Assembly (NCBI GenBank): GCA_946183365.1
Contig: CAMHAH010000009.1
Span: forward strand, 1 to 64,000
Direction: 5' to 3'
Source: an uncultured Clostridia bacterium
Lineage (GTDB): Bacteria; Bacillota; Clostridia; Oscillospirales; Acutalibacteraceae
Length of the DNA: 64,000 nucleotides
The notes beneath the pieces are model-generated. The model saw only the letters and a list, made by a program, of their open reading frames with translations. It did not search any database and was not told the DNA's origin. A program made the position numbers and the translations under genes. This document shows positions 16,845 through 24,482 of the stretch, piece by piece. Positions within the stretch are counted from its first letter, which is position 1. Each line of letters begins with the position of its first letter.

Positions 16845-16952
16845 TCATTCTTTTTTCCTTTACTAAAAGAAGTAATAGTGTGAAAGGTTTTATTCTCTCA
16901 ATTTGCAAATCTTTTCAAAATGCTTAATTTGACTATATCTTTTACTATTTTG

Positions 16953-16961
16953 TGGTATAAT
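16953..16961 (+). promoter_or_regulatory. Extended -10 promoter of the large STAND gene
   Basis: TGGTATAAT (TG at 16953-16954, TATAAT 16956-16961), an extended -10. The nearest TTGACT (16929) is too far away (21 bp), so the extended -10 probably carries the promoter. The ribosome binding site GGAGG is at 16981-16985. Confidence 0.5.
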
Positions 16962-16990
16962 GAGTATAAGAATCGCAATTGGAGGAAACT

Positions 16991-19900
16991 ATGAACTATA
17001 TTGAACTGAACAATAGGCATCAAGCAAAAATGCGTGGTATAATTGCATTGGATTCGGAAACAGAATTTGAATGGGTAGACAAAAACTTGGATAATGCTTT
17101 TCTTCGGATTATACCTGAAATACGAAACACAATCAAGAATCGTGAATTAACAACTGTATTCAACTCACTCATACATCAATTCAATCATAAAACTATTGAT
17201 ACTGAATCGTTTTTACAAAGAATAGATGCATTAACTAAGGATGTTGCGCTCCCTTATAATATGACTATCCAATACTATAATACGATTATTTCTGAGCAAG
17301 AATCTATGCTGATTAGCGGAATTGGAGGGATAGGAAAAAGTCATTATGTATTCTATATTGAAAAGGAACTCTCCCGGTATCGAATTCCTCATTTATGCAT
17401 ATACGGTAAATTTCTGGACAATAACAGTACAATACCCTGGGATGAAATCTTTGAAATTGCTTCTCGTGAAGACTTCGTTCTTGTCATTGACGCCTATAAC
17501 GAGTTGGATGAAAGCTTGCAGGAAAGCTATGTTTCAAAACTAAACGAATTCATTAACAAAGGCTTTGGAAGGTTGTTTGTGACATATCGTACAAATACAT
17601 TGTCTGAATCCATTGTTGAAAAGCTAAATGAGATAGAATTCTCTCAGTGGGAATTTCTTGGTGTAAGCTATGATGAAACAGTCAGTAACCTTGTGTTGAA
17701 TTACGGATTAGATATTTTTGAATATGAAGATATTCTCTATTCAAATAACGCACTTTGGCTTAAAATGCTGGTAAAAACCGCAGGCACATTACCTGAAAAC
17801 AAGAATCTCAAAACGATTTCAACTGCTGATTACTTAATTGAGAATTATATCAAAAATACAATCAGTAAGGCGGTGTGGTTAGATACCAAAGCATGCATAA
17901 AGCAAATGTATAATTCTAACACCACTCGATTCACAACAGAAAGTATTAAGGAGGTTGTCAACGATTGCAATTTATTCATTAGCAGTATGATGCAGTTGGG
18001 CTTTATTGATTGTTATGACAACATGTATTATTTCTCCAACGAAACCATACTGAACTACCTTTTGGCTCGATACTTTATTCAAGACTTGCGTGATAATCCT
18101 CAAAACGAAACACAAGTAATACAAAAATTTGAGAACCGGAGGGATATCCATGAACAGCTGATTCTGGCGTTATTTGACTATTATTCTGAAGATATCTCGA
18201 GTGCTCTGGTGTTAATCGGATCAACTTATCTAAAAGAATCACTTAACACAGACTTGTTTAGAAAGCTAAAAGTTTCAGAAAACCAAATCGAAGAGTTCAA
18301 CAAATATATTCAGACAAACCTTTCAATCACCGAAAGATTTATATCATTTGCAGGCTATGATGAACGTGTGTATAACTGTACAAACCATTTGAATGATATT
18401 CTATTTAGTAACCAGAAAAATCTAATTGATATCTCGAAGCACTATGCAAATCTGTTGTTTGATAATACTCAGCAACACCTATTTAATATCCTAATGCTGT
18501 TGAAGCATATTAAACAGGACTGTTCACGACTAAAGGAATACTTCTGGTATGCTATATGGATTTCCTGTATTCCAAATGAAGGGTCAAGAAAAATTGCCAC
18601 AAAGATACTGTTCGAAATAGCTTTACATTTTGATGGGTATATTGAAATGTTGATAGATATTTACCCTCAGATTAATGATGATTATATTAAACTATCGATT
18701 GTCAAATCACTCTCGTTCCAAAGCGCTCAGCACAGTGATCTCTTAGTCCCTTTCTTCAGCGGCATACTTAATGATCCCTCTGAAACAAACAGTATGATTC
18801 TCGGGTATTGCTATTTATATCCTCCGATGGAAAAGAGTTACATTCATTATTCAAAAAGAAATGTTGCTGAAGAATTCATTCATACTCGTCCTACAAAAGG
18901 CTTATATTTCCATCTTGATCGTGCTGATATGTTCCAACAGTACTGGATCGGTTTCAGATTAGAATGGGGTTCTGACGAAAGCTATGGAATTAAGATGAAT
19001 GATAAGTTCTTAAAAGCTGATAAAAAACCTGTAGAAAAGTGGAATGAAAAAGTTGACGCACAATTCCATTGTATGCTCAATGGTGAGTGCAGCGGCTCCA
19101 TCGGACTAATAGAGAATGTGTCTAGAGAAATACCACCGGATTTTGATTTAGAAGACTGTTTTGGTTCTAAAGAATTATTCTCTATGATTCAAGGCGTTTA
19201 TAATGAGGTTGTTCAAGAATATCAATATATTGAAGGGGAGGATGAAAACACTGATCCTCGTTTCTTTACGAGTACATACTTGTCAAAGATTCTAATGATA
19301 GCTTCAAAAAGATTCTTAGGCAGTCTTATGTGCAATTATTATCTTAATGAATTGATTAACTATCCTTCAAAGTCGAACTGTGTCGGTCTTAAAGTTTATG
19401 ACCCTCTTGATTATATCGATTATGATATTATTTCACCGATAAGTAACTTCAGCAAGACAACATATGACCTGAAAAACCGAATCCATAAGGTGTTTGATTT
19501 CGAAGGGGAGAAAGATGAACACTGGGCAAATGATATCGACACGGTTAGAGAAAATCTACTGAAGATCGTCAATGATCCTATTATGTATTATAGCGTCGAG
19601 TGGTGCCCTATCGCTGTTGTTACAAAAATATCTGAAAGGACACAAAATGATGATCTGCAGAATTCGGATGATTGTAACATTTACGCGACATTCAATGAAA
19701 GCTATAACTTGGATGATACCAGCAATAATAGATATTATACAATCGAAATAGACACAGCTCATACTAATTTGAATGATTATGCGGATATTTCTGCTAATAC
19801 CAGATGTTATTATGTTGACTGCTTCGTTGTTGAGTACGATTCAAAAACTCAGTCAAGGTTGATTCTTCCTCCTCCTATTATTATAAAAGAGTTAAAACTG

Positions 19901-20275
19901 AAATTTGATTATGCGAAGTGTGAATGGATAAACGAACACGGGGAAACAATTATTATTTGTGATAACAACAAGTCAAATATTTATCGTTCCGATATTCAAA
20001 GTATAACTTTGATACGAAAAAGTGAATTGGAAAAACTAAATGAAAAATTTCATTTGAAATACTTTGCTTTTACTGAGAGATATATTCAGAATATCGGTTT
20101 TAATAACGTCTGCGATAACCATTATCAAATTGAAAATGGAGTTATAGTAAATGAAATAAAAAACACGGGTAAAAGCGGTTATGAAGGAAAATGCGAATCG
20201 TGTCCATATGGGCTGAGTGAAGAAGATGAATCAAGTAGGGAGTTGCTGGATGAACTACTAAAAGCATACGAGTAA
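16991..20275 (+). CDS. Very large STAND-type P-loop ATPase, defence candidate
   Basis: 1094 residues. Walker A SGIGGIGKS (109-117) and Walker B FVLVIDAYNEL (162-172), then FVTYRTN as the sensor-like Arg segment, fit a STAND/AAA-type ATPase. The first 100 residues and roughly 700 residues after the ATPase match nothing I recognise; several stretches look helical-repeat-like (FNILMLLKHIKQDC...). The last 50 residues contain CESCPYG, a possible metal site with nearby Cys. No nuclease, protease, TIR or membrane effector is visible. Start chosen by GGAGG 5 bases upstream. Low GC, divergent from HEPN/MNT and enclosed with it by a direct repeat. Confidence 0.7.
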   Translation: MNYIELNNRHQAKMRGIIALDSETEFEWVDKNLDNAFLRIIPEIRNTIKNRELTTVFNSLIHQFNHKTIDTESFLQRIDALTKDVALPYNMTIQYYNTIISEQESMLISGIGGIGKSHYVFYIEKELSRYRIPHLCIYGKFLDNNSTIPWDEIFEIASREDFVLVIDAYNELDESLQESYVSKLNEFINKGFGRLFVTYRTNTLSESIVEKLNEIEFSQWEFLGVSYDETVSNLVLNYGLDIFEYEDILYSNNALWLKMLVKTAGTLPENKNLKTISTADYLIENYIKNTISKAVWLDTKACIKQMYNSNTTRFTTESIKEVVNDCNLFISSMMQLGFIDCYDNMYYFSNETILNYLLARYFIQDLRDNPQNETQVIQKFENRRDIHEQLILALFDYYSEDISSALVLIGSTYLKESLNTDLFRKLKVSENQIEEFNKYIQTNLSITERFISFAGYDERVYNCTNHLNDILFSNQKNLIDISKHYANLLFDNTQQHLFNILMLLKHIKQDCSRLKEYFWYAIWISCIPNEGSRKIATKILFEIALHFDGYIEMLIDIYPQINDDYIKLSIVKSLSFQSAQHSDLLVPFFSGILNDPSETNSMILGYCYLYPPMEKSYIHYSKRNVAEEFIHTRPTKGLYFHLDRADMFQQYWIGFRLEWGSDESYGIKMNDKFLKADKKPVEKWNEKVDAQFHCMLNGECSGSIGLIENVSREIPPDFDLEDCFGSKELFSMIQGVYNEVVQEYQYIEGEDENTDPRFFTSTYLSKILMIASKRFLGSLMCNYYLNELINYPSKSNCVGLKVYDPLDYIDYDIISPISNFSKTTYDLKNRIHKVFDFEGEKDEHWANDIDTVRENLLKIVNDPIMYYSVEWCPIAVVTKISERTQNDDLQNSDDCNIYATFNESYNLDDTSNNRYYTIEIDTAHTNLNDYADISANTRCYYVDCFVVEYDSKTQSRLILPPPIIIKELKLKFDYAKCEWINEHGETIIICDNNKSNIYRSDIQSITLIRKSELEKLNEKFHLKYFAFTERYIQNIGFNNVCDNHYQIENGVIVNEIKNTGKSGYEGKCESCPYGLSEEDESSRELLDELLKAYE

Positions 20276-20355
20276 TCATACAAAGATTGTTCTAAACGAA
20301 TGTGAAATGTGATTGTCCACTTCTCAGCATATTATCGAATGAATGATATTTCAAC

Positions 20356-20389
20356 AGAGAAAGGAGAGCTTTTGAAGGCTCTCCTTTTT
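20356..20389 (+). terminator. Terminator, right copy of the 33-bp direct repeat
   Basis: Stem AAAGGAGAGC (20360-20369) / GCTCTCCTTT (20378-20387) then TTTTTG. It terminates the STAND gene and matches 16004-16036 with one mismatch. Confidence 0.75.
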
Positions 20390-20482
20390 GTTCTTCACAT
20401 GCGCGTAAACGTGTGACATATAGGCTATTCTGTAACAATCAAAGTGCTTTGACCTGCTTCCAACGAGGGGTGATTTTGAGCA

Positions 20483-20737
20483 TTAAACCGCCAATAAGTA
20501 TTCGTATGTAATCCGCTCAATTTGCCCTTTGTTATGCCAATTTGTGCGGATGAATTCTATGTGCCGTACAGGGCACACGACGTTGACCATCTGACCGCCG
20601 ACAGAGCCTGCCTGCTTAGAGGTCAGGTCGCCGTTGTAGCCCTGCTTGAGGTTGACGCCTACCTCAGAAGCTGCTTCCATCTTGAAGCGCTCGAGAGCGT
20701 CCTTAGCCTCGGGAACTGCGATGCTGTTCTTAGACAT
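20483..20737 (-). CDS. Alpha/beta-type small acid-soluble spore protein with a replaced C-terminus
   Basis: The first 51 residues are a textbook alpha/beta SASP: GPR-protease region MEAASEVGV, then LKQGYNGDLTSKQAGSVGGQ-MV. These proteins coat spore DNA and normally end a dozen or so residues later after GGQMV with a basic helix. Here the frame instead runs 33 residues of unrelated sequence (NVVCPVRHIEFIRTNWHN, then KGQIERITYEYLLAV). The junction at about 20580 marks the right edge of the accessory island. AAAGGAGAAAT precedes the ATG. A truncated second DNA-binding helix may impair function. Confidence 0.75.
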   Translation of the reverse strand: MSKNSIAVPEAKDALERFKMEAASEVGVNLKQGYNGDLTSKQAGSVGGQMVNVVCPVRHIEFIRTNWHNKGQIERITYEYLLAV

Positions 20738-20740
20738 GGT

Positions 20741-20811
20741 ATTTCTCCTTTACAAATTTGCGGCAGCGGAGCTGCTGTTCTCCCGAGCCGCGCTGCCGCG
20801 AAAGGAGAAAT
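20741..20811 (-). promoter_or_regulatory. Leader hairpin that pairs with the spore protein Shine-Dalgarno
   Basis: In the minus-strand transcript ATTTCTCCTTT (20811-20801) can pair perfectly with AAAGGAGAAAT (20751-20741), which is the ribosome binding site. Inside it GCGGCAGCG (20799-20791) pairs with CGCTGCCGC (20768-20760). Together they form a 20-bp, GC-capped hairpin with a small internal loop that would bury the ribosome binding site. Confidence 0.6.
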
Positions 20812-21192
20812 TCTCAGCCGATAGCTGCCTTAGTCGGCGCTCACCGTACATCACCGATATCTCGGAGGATCGCGCCGCAATAGTATTGTTAGCAGAGATC
20901 ATGAAAATATTGATAGAAAAATTTGACAGCGAGATATGTTTAGTTTTGTAATTGGCTTTTAGTTTATCGTGTATTTAAGACAGTGCTTTGCGCACATTTC
21001 GGATCGCCATCGCTCGCTCTCGAACAGCGGCAACGAGTGTAACGTTGCGACCGCCGCCTGTGGCGGGATACAGGGAGCAAAAGTGCTGTGCAATCATAAG
21101 GAGAACTGCGAGCTCGCACCAAGAGCGAAGCAGGACGACTATATGATTGTACTGAAAGCTATGCGAAATGCGCGCAAAGCGCGATTTCTTGC
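20812..21192. other. Gene-free gap upstream of the spore protein gene
   Basis: No credible open frame. It must contain the spore protein promoter, which I could not assign. Segments such as GTGCTTTGCGCAC-like palindromes and repeated GCGCAAAGCGC around 20985 and 21175 look like decayed interspersed repeats. Confidence 0.35.
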
Positions 21193-21558
21193 TTAAATCA
21201 CGCTATAGCCTGACTTTGAGAGAGCATAAAGAGCCCTGTCGAAATTCTCATTCTTCACGAGCACATAGTCGGTGTTGTAGGTGGATACCGCGAAGATACC
21301 GATCTCATTATCCGCAAGGACCTTTGAGATACCCGCTAAGATACCCGTCAGAGAGAAATCGAGCTCACCCATTATCTTAAAGCCTCTCCAGCCGTCCTCG
21401 CGCGCGAGGGTATCGGCGGGGGTGTTCTCAGTCCTGCACACAAGGGATATCTCCTCGTCCGTAACGCCGATAAAGCAGATATCGGGGCTCAGCCGAATAT
21501 CGCTCAGCCGTTTGAGTTTACAGACCGTGAAGTCATATCCCAGCGCCTTTAATTCCAT
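21193..21558 (-). CDS. ACT-domain protein (COG3603 type)
   Basis: 121 residues, two ACT-like halves. It opens MELKALGYDFTVCKL, ends with FSLTGILAGISKVLADNEI and the SYNTDYVLVK-like STYNTDYVLVKNE. This layout matches a stand-alone family of tandem ACT proteins, which presumably bind an amino acid. GGGAGT precedes the ATG. It is the second gene after the YcxB-like membrane protein (14-bp gap). Ligand and role unknown. Confidence 0.75.
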   Translation of the reverse strand: MELKALGYDFTVCKLKRLSDIRLSPDICFIGVTDEEISLVCRTENTPADTLAREDGWRGFKIMGELDFSLTGILAGISKVLADNEIGIFAVSTYNTDYVLVKNENFDRALYALSKSGYSVI

Positions 21559-21572
21559 AGTATTACTCCCTG

Positions 21573-22103
21573 TTATCTGCTCTTGCGCTTATTGTGCTCG
21601 AGTATCCGGTTTACATAGGGCACGAAGTCCGCCTCGCTGCCGATAGTGAAACAGCCTTTTTTGAACACATATACGAGCTTCGCGTCGGTCTGTATCATAT
21701 AGAAGCTCTTGGTGGCGAATGTCTTTCTGAAATTCGCGTAGGGGACTACGGTCTCCTTGTCTCTGTCAGACGACTTGCTTATCAGATCCTCACCGTCGAG
21801 GATAGCGGTGATCTCAATGTCGGTCGCTCCGCGGGTGTCCTCTCTGAGGCGCTTCTCGGCGGTCTTGAGCGATGAATAGTATCTGAAGAACATGACGAAG
21901 ATCACTATCACGCACATGATAAATACTGCCATATTCACATACGCGAAGCCCGCGATAATGCACATCACGAGGTTTATAACGGCTGCTATGCCGAGTATCA
22001 CGAAGCAGGCTATGCTGCTCGGCGACTGCAGGTGCATATACTTATACAGCTCTCGCTCTACGTCAAAGGTGCGTGTGAATTTGTTCTCAAATTTAGGTTC
22101 CAT
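21573..22103 (-). CDS. YcxB-like membrane protein
   Basis: 176 residues: a short N-terminal domain, two membrane segments (about 32-53 and 57-75, CFVILGIAAVINLVMC and MAVFIMCVIVIFVMFF) and a cytoplasmic C-terminal domain ending FVPYVNRILEHNKRKSR. The pattern of a paired transmembrane hairpin and a YcxB-type C-terminal domain fits a family of unknown role. Ribosome binding site AAGGAGGTC. Probably co-transcribed with the ACT gene. Confidence 0.7.
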   Translation of the reverse strand: MEPKFENKFTRTFDVERELYKYMHLQSPSSIACFVILGIAAVINLVMCIIAGFAYVNMAVFIMCVIVIFVMFFRYYSSLKTAEKRLREDTRGATDIEITAILDGEDLISKSSDRDKETVVPYANFRKTFATKSFYMIQTDAKLVYVFKKGCFTIGSEADFVPYVNRILEHNKRKSR

Positions 22104-22174
22104 ATTGACCTCCTTGTATCGGCTTTATCTGCTGATATAATAACACGGATCTATCGGGTTATCAAGACCGTAAT

Positions 22175-23053
22175 TCATCGGCTGTCGCATTTGCCGCAGC
22201 CTGAGCAGCCGTTGCAGATGATCCTCATCCCGCAGGTCCCGCACTTCTCTCTGAAATGAGGCTGATACAGCCGCGAGCCCGGTACAGGCGAGCCAAAGCG
22301 GTCACACAGCTTGAACTTAATAGGCCTGCCCTTATAGCTCAGCCCCGAGAGATACGCCTGCTGAGCCTGCACTGAGCTGCCCTCTATCTCATATGTCCTG
22401 CCGTCCTTTATGAACCGTCTGCCCGTGCCGACAAAGGCAAAGGTGACGTTGTATTCCTCGCACTCGTCCCTGAGCGCCTTTACCCACTCATAGCGGCACG
22501 GCCTCGAGCCCGAGTAGTTCTCTCCGTCACAGATCACCTGTTCTATCTGACCGCTCCCGAGGTACTCCTTTAGGCTCACCGCGCCTATGAAGGGAGCGCA
22601 CATCACGCCCTTGTGTTTGAACGGGAGTGATAGCAGTATCGGTATACGCTCGTCGGCCCGCTTCTGGTTCTCGGCGCTTACGTTGAAGAACACGTTCTCC
22701 CAGCCGTCGCCCCAGTCGTACGGCAGACAGTCCCTTACCCTCTCGGGGCGCTTTGTCAGGAGGAAGAATACTACGTCGGGTCTCTCGCGGATGACGCTCC
22801 ACGCGTCCTTGCGCCATTCGTCGGCTTCTTCGAGGAAGAAGTCAGAGGTCATGCACACTCGTATCTGTTCGCCGCTCTGTATTTTATAAGCGCCGTTTTT
22901 GTCCTTTGACAGCGGGTATGAGAAGCCCGATTTAGTGCGGTATATATCAGCGCCGCTCTTGCCGCGCTGAGCGTCAAGAAAGTACATATAGCAGTTCTGA
23001 CAGCCCTCGCTGCATTTTCTGCACCCGTGCCACGGGTTCCATATATCGTGCAT
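22175..23053 (-). CDS. DUF5131 / phage Gp37-type Cys-rich protein
   Basis: 292 residues, starting MHDIWNPWHGCRKCSEGC. The CRKCSEGCQNCYMY block (Cys spacing C-x2-C-x3-C-x2-C) resembles a radical-SAM or iron-sulfur site; the middle has FFLLTKRPERV and SAENQKRADERIP, typical of this family, and the C-terminus is a Cys-rich zinc-ribbon-like CGTCGMRIICNGCSGCGKC. Start at 23053 is preferred for AGAGGTGAG just upstream. The family is known from phages and bacterial genomes; radical-SAM chemistry is suspected but not established here. Confidence 0.75.
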   Translation of the reverse strand: MHDIWNPWHGCRKCSEGCQNCYMYFLDAQRGKSGADIYRTKSGFSYPLSKDKNGAYKIQSGEQIRVCMTSDFFLEEADEWRKDAWSVIRERPDVVFFLLTKRPERVRDCLPYDWGDGWENVFFNVSAENQKRADERIPILLSLPFKHKGVMCAPFIGAVSLKEYLGSGQIEQVICDGENYSGSRPCRYEWVKALRDECEEYNVTFAFVGTGRRFIKDGRTYEIEGSSVQAQQAYLSGLSYKGRPIKFKLCDRFGSPVPGSRLYQPHFREKCGTCGMRIICNGCSGCGKCDSR

Positions 23054-23226
23054 GAGCTCACCTCTTTTCATCTTGATTATACGATATTTTTGCGGGATTG
23101 TCTATATTTTATGACCATTCGGGCGGGGTCTGGGCCTTAAGGTTTATTACATTTCGCCGAAAAACGCGAAAGCTATTGTTATTTGTAGAATTTTGCGGTA
23201 TGATATCAGCGTTAAGGAGGTTCATT

Positions 23227-23799
23227 ATGAAAAGATCAATTGTTTATATCCTGACAGCGCTCATGATCGCTGTCGTACTCATGCTTACGGGCTGTAAGTC
23301 AGACACAAAGCCCACCGAAGCCTCAAAGACCGAGACCGCAGCTCAGACCGAGACCGCAGCTCAGCAGAGCTCGGGCGCTTTATCAGCCGCCGACGTTGTG
23401 TTCAATTACAACGGCAAGAGCGTAGAGCTCAACTGTGACGAGGCGGCTATGACCGCGGCTTTGGGCGAGGCGAACAGCGTATCCTCTCAGCTAAGCTGTC
23501 ACGGCGAGGGCGAGGACAAGACCTATACCTACAACGGTTTCATCGTCAATACCTATCCCTCAAACGGCGTCAACCGGGTTATGGAGATAGTGGTCAGTTC
23601 AGCCGATTACCCGACCTCAAAGGGTATCAAGGTAGGCGATACCGCGTCGGCTGTAACGACGGTATACGGCGATAACTACAAGAAGGTAGGCGCGTATTAT
23701 TCCTACAGCGCCGGCGGCGACATGGCTCTGCAGTTCTTCATCGAGAACGGCACCGTCACCGAGATAGACTATTATTACAACGTTACGACAGTTTCGTGA
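23227..23799 (+). CDS. Secreted lipoprotein, unknown function
   Basis: 190 residues with a lipoprotein signal: KR, hydrophobic core, then LTGC at about 19-22. A Thr/Glu/Ala/Gln linker with a repeat (KTETAAQTETAAQ) leads to a globular domain containing VFNYNGKSVEL and a repeated ADYPTSKGIKVGDTAS-type segment. Start at 23227 has TAAGGAGG 7 bases upstream; the longer frame to 23098 lacks one. Followed by a strong terminator. Confidence 0.75.
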   Translation: MKRSIVYILTALMIAVVLMLTGCKSDTKPTEASKTETAAQTETAAQQSSGALSAADVVFNYNGKSVELNCDEAAMTAALGEANSVSSQLSCHGEGEDKTYTYNGFIVNTYPSNGVNRVMEIVVSSADYPTSKGIKVGDTASAVTTVYGDNYKKVGAYYSYSAGGDMALQFFIENGTVTEIDYYYNVTTVS

Positions 23800-23805
23800 T
23801 AAAGC

Positions 23806-23838
23806 AAAGCAGTACCGTGAGAGCGGTACTGCTTTTTT
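23806..23838 (+). terminator. Intrinsic terminator of the lipoprotein gene
   Basis: AGCAGTACCG (23808-23817) / CGGTACTGCT (23824-23833), loop TGAGAG, followed by TTTTT. Confidence 0.9.
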
Positions 23839-23840
23839 GT

Positions 23841-24018
23841 TTGACAGGAAACTACAACAAACTGTATAATTGATTATTTACAAAGATAGATTATACAAAC
23901 TGTATTATTGTGGTAACATCTGTCAAATAAAAAATTGATAGTCCCCGCTCAGTAGCGCACTGCGTGCGCACGAGCGATGGTTAAACGAAATCGCGCGCTT
24001 GGTGCGCACGCTTTCTTG
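23841..24018 (+). ncRNA. Orphan consensus promoter with a possible small RNA
   Basis: -35 TTGACA (23841-23846), 18-bp spacer, -10 TATAAT (23865-23870), pointing into a stretch with no gene. The following 140 bases contain a direct repeat (ACAAACTGTATnATTG, about 23857 and 23895), the palindrome GCGCACTGCGTGCGC, and a 10-bp inverted repeat GCGTGCGCAC (23962-23971) / GTGCGCACGC (24002-24011) followed by TTTCTTG. This would give an RNA of about 140 nt. Alternatively it is a decayed repeat. Confidence 0.35.
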
Positions 24019-24482
24019 TGAATGGATCATTGAAAGTTGAGAATGGAAAACTGATACTTAGTATGAGGGAGGATTTCGTCCTTACCTGATCGTAGGGACG
24101 TTCCTCAGCCCTCCCCGGGGGGAAGGCTCGTGTACGCTCAACAAAAAAGCCCCCTCTGCCAAAGGGAGCTTAACTATTGATAGTTTCCTTTTATAAATCG
24201 GGTGCGGGCAAAGCCCGCCCTTCATTCTTCATTCTTCGTTCTTAATTATTCACTATTTCTGCCTAAACCCTCCGCCCCTGTCGGGGCACCTCCCTTAGAA
24301 AAGGGAGGCATATAACTCCTAATTCCTAACTCCTCGCAGTAGCTCTCAGCCAATCAGCGTTCGAGCTATGCTCTCCGCTTCTTGGGAGAGCCTTGCATGG
24401 GTGCTGTTAGCCAAATCATAGATTTGGACAGCACCTCAATTCCTAACTCCTAATTCCTAATTCCTAACTCCTAACTGCCAAA
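24019..24482. repeat. Mosaic intergenic repeats, left arm of a long inverted repeat
   Basis: Contains a CCCTCCGCCCC-TCGGGGCACCTCCC module with AAAAGGGAGG (about 24268-24309), the heptamer AACTCCT/AATTCCT array, the CAGCACC hairpin module (24389-24435) and ATTCTTC repeats. Bases 24200-24333 recur inverted at 25751-25906, on the other side of the transglutaminase-like gene. Confidence 0.75.

Noticed and set aside
11130..20324. The 13-mer ATTGTCCACTTCT occurs after res (11130) and after the STAND gene (20312), suggesting att sites.
   Set aside because: A 13-bp match pair is expected by chance several times in 64 kb, and nothing longer surrounds it.
4133..20580. TACAGGGC shared by the 5S remnant and the SASP junction as a possible target duplication.
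   Set aside because: Only 8 bp, expected by chance, with no extension on either side.
1..21000. Integrase or transposase that could mobilise the island.
   Set aside because: No tyrosine or serine recombinase, DDE transposase or IS ends were found; mobility is inferred only from context.
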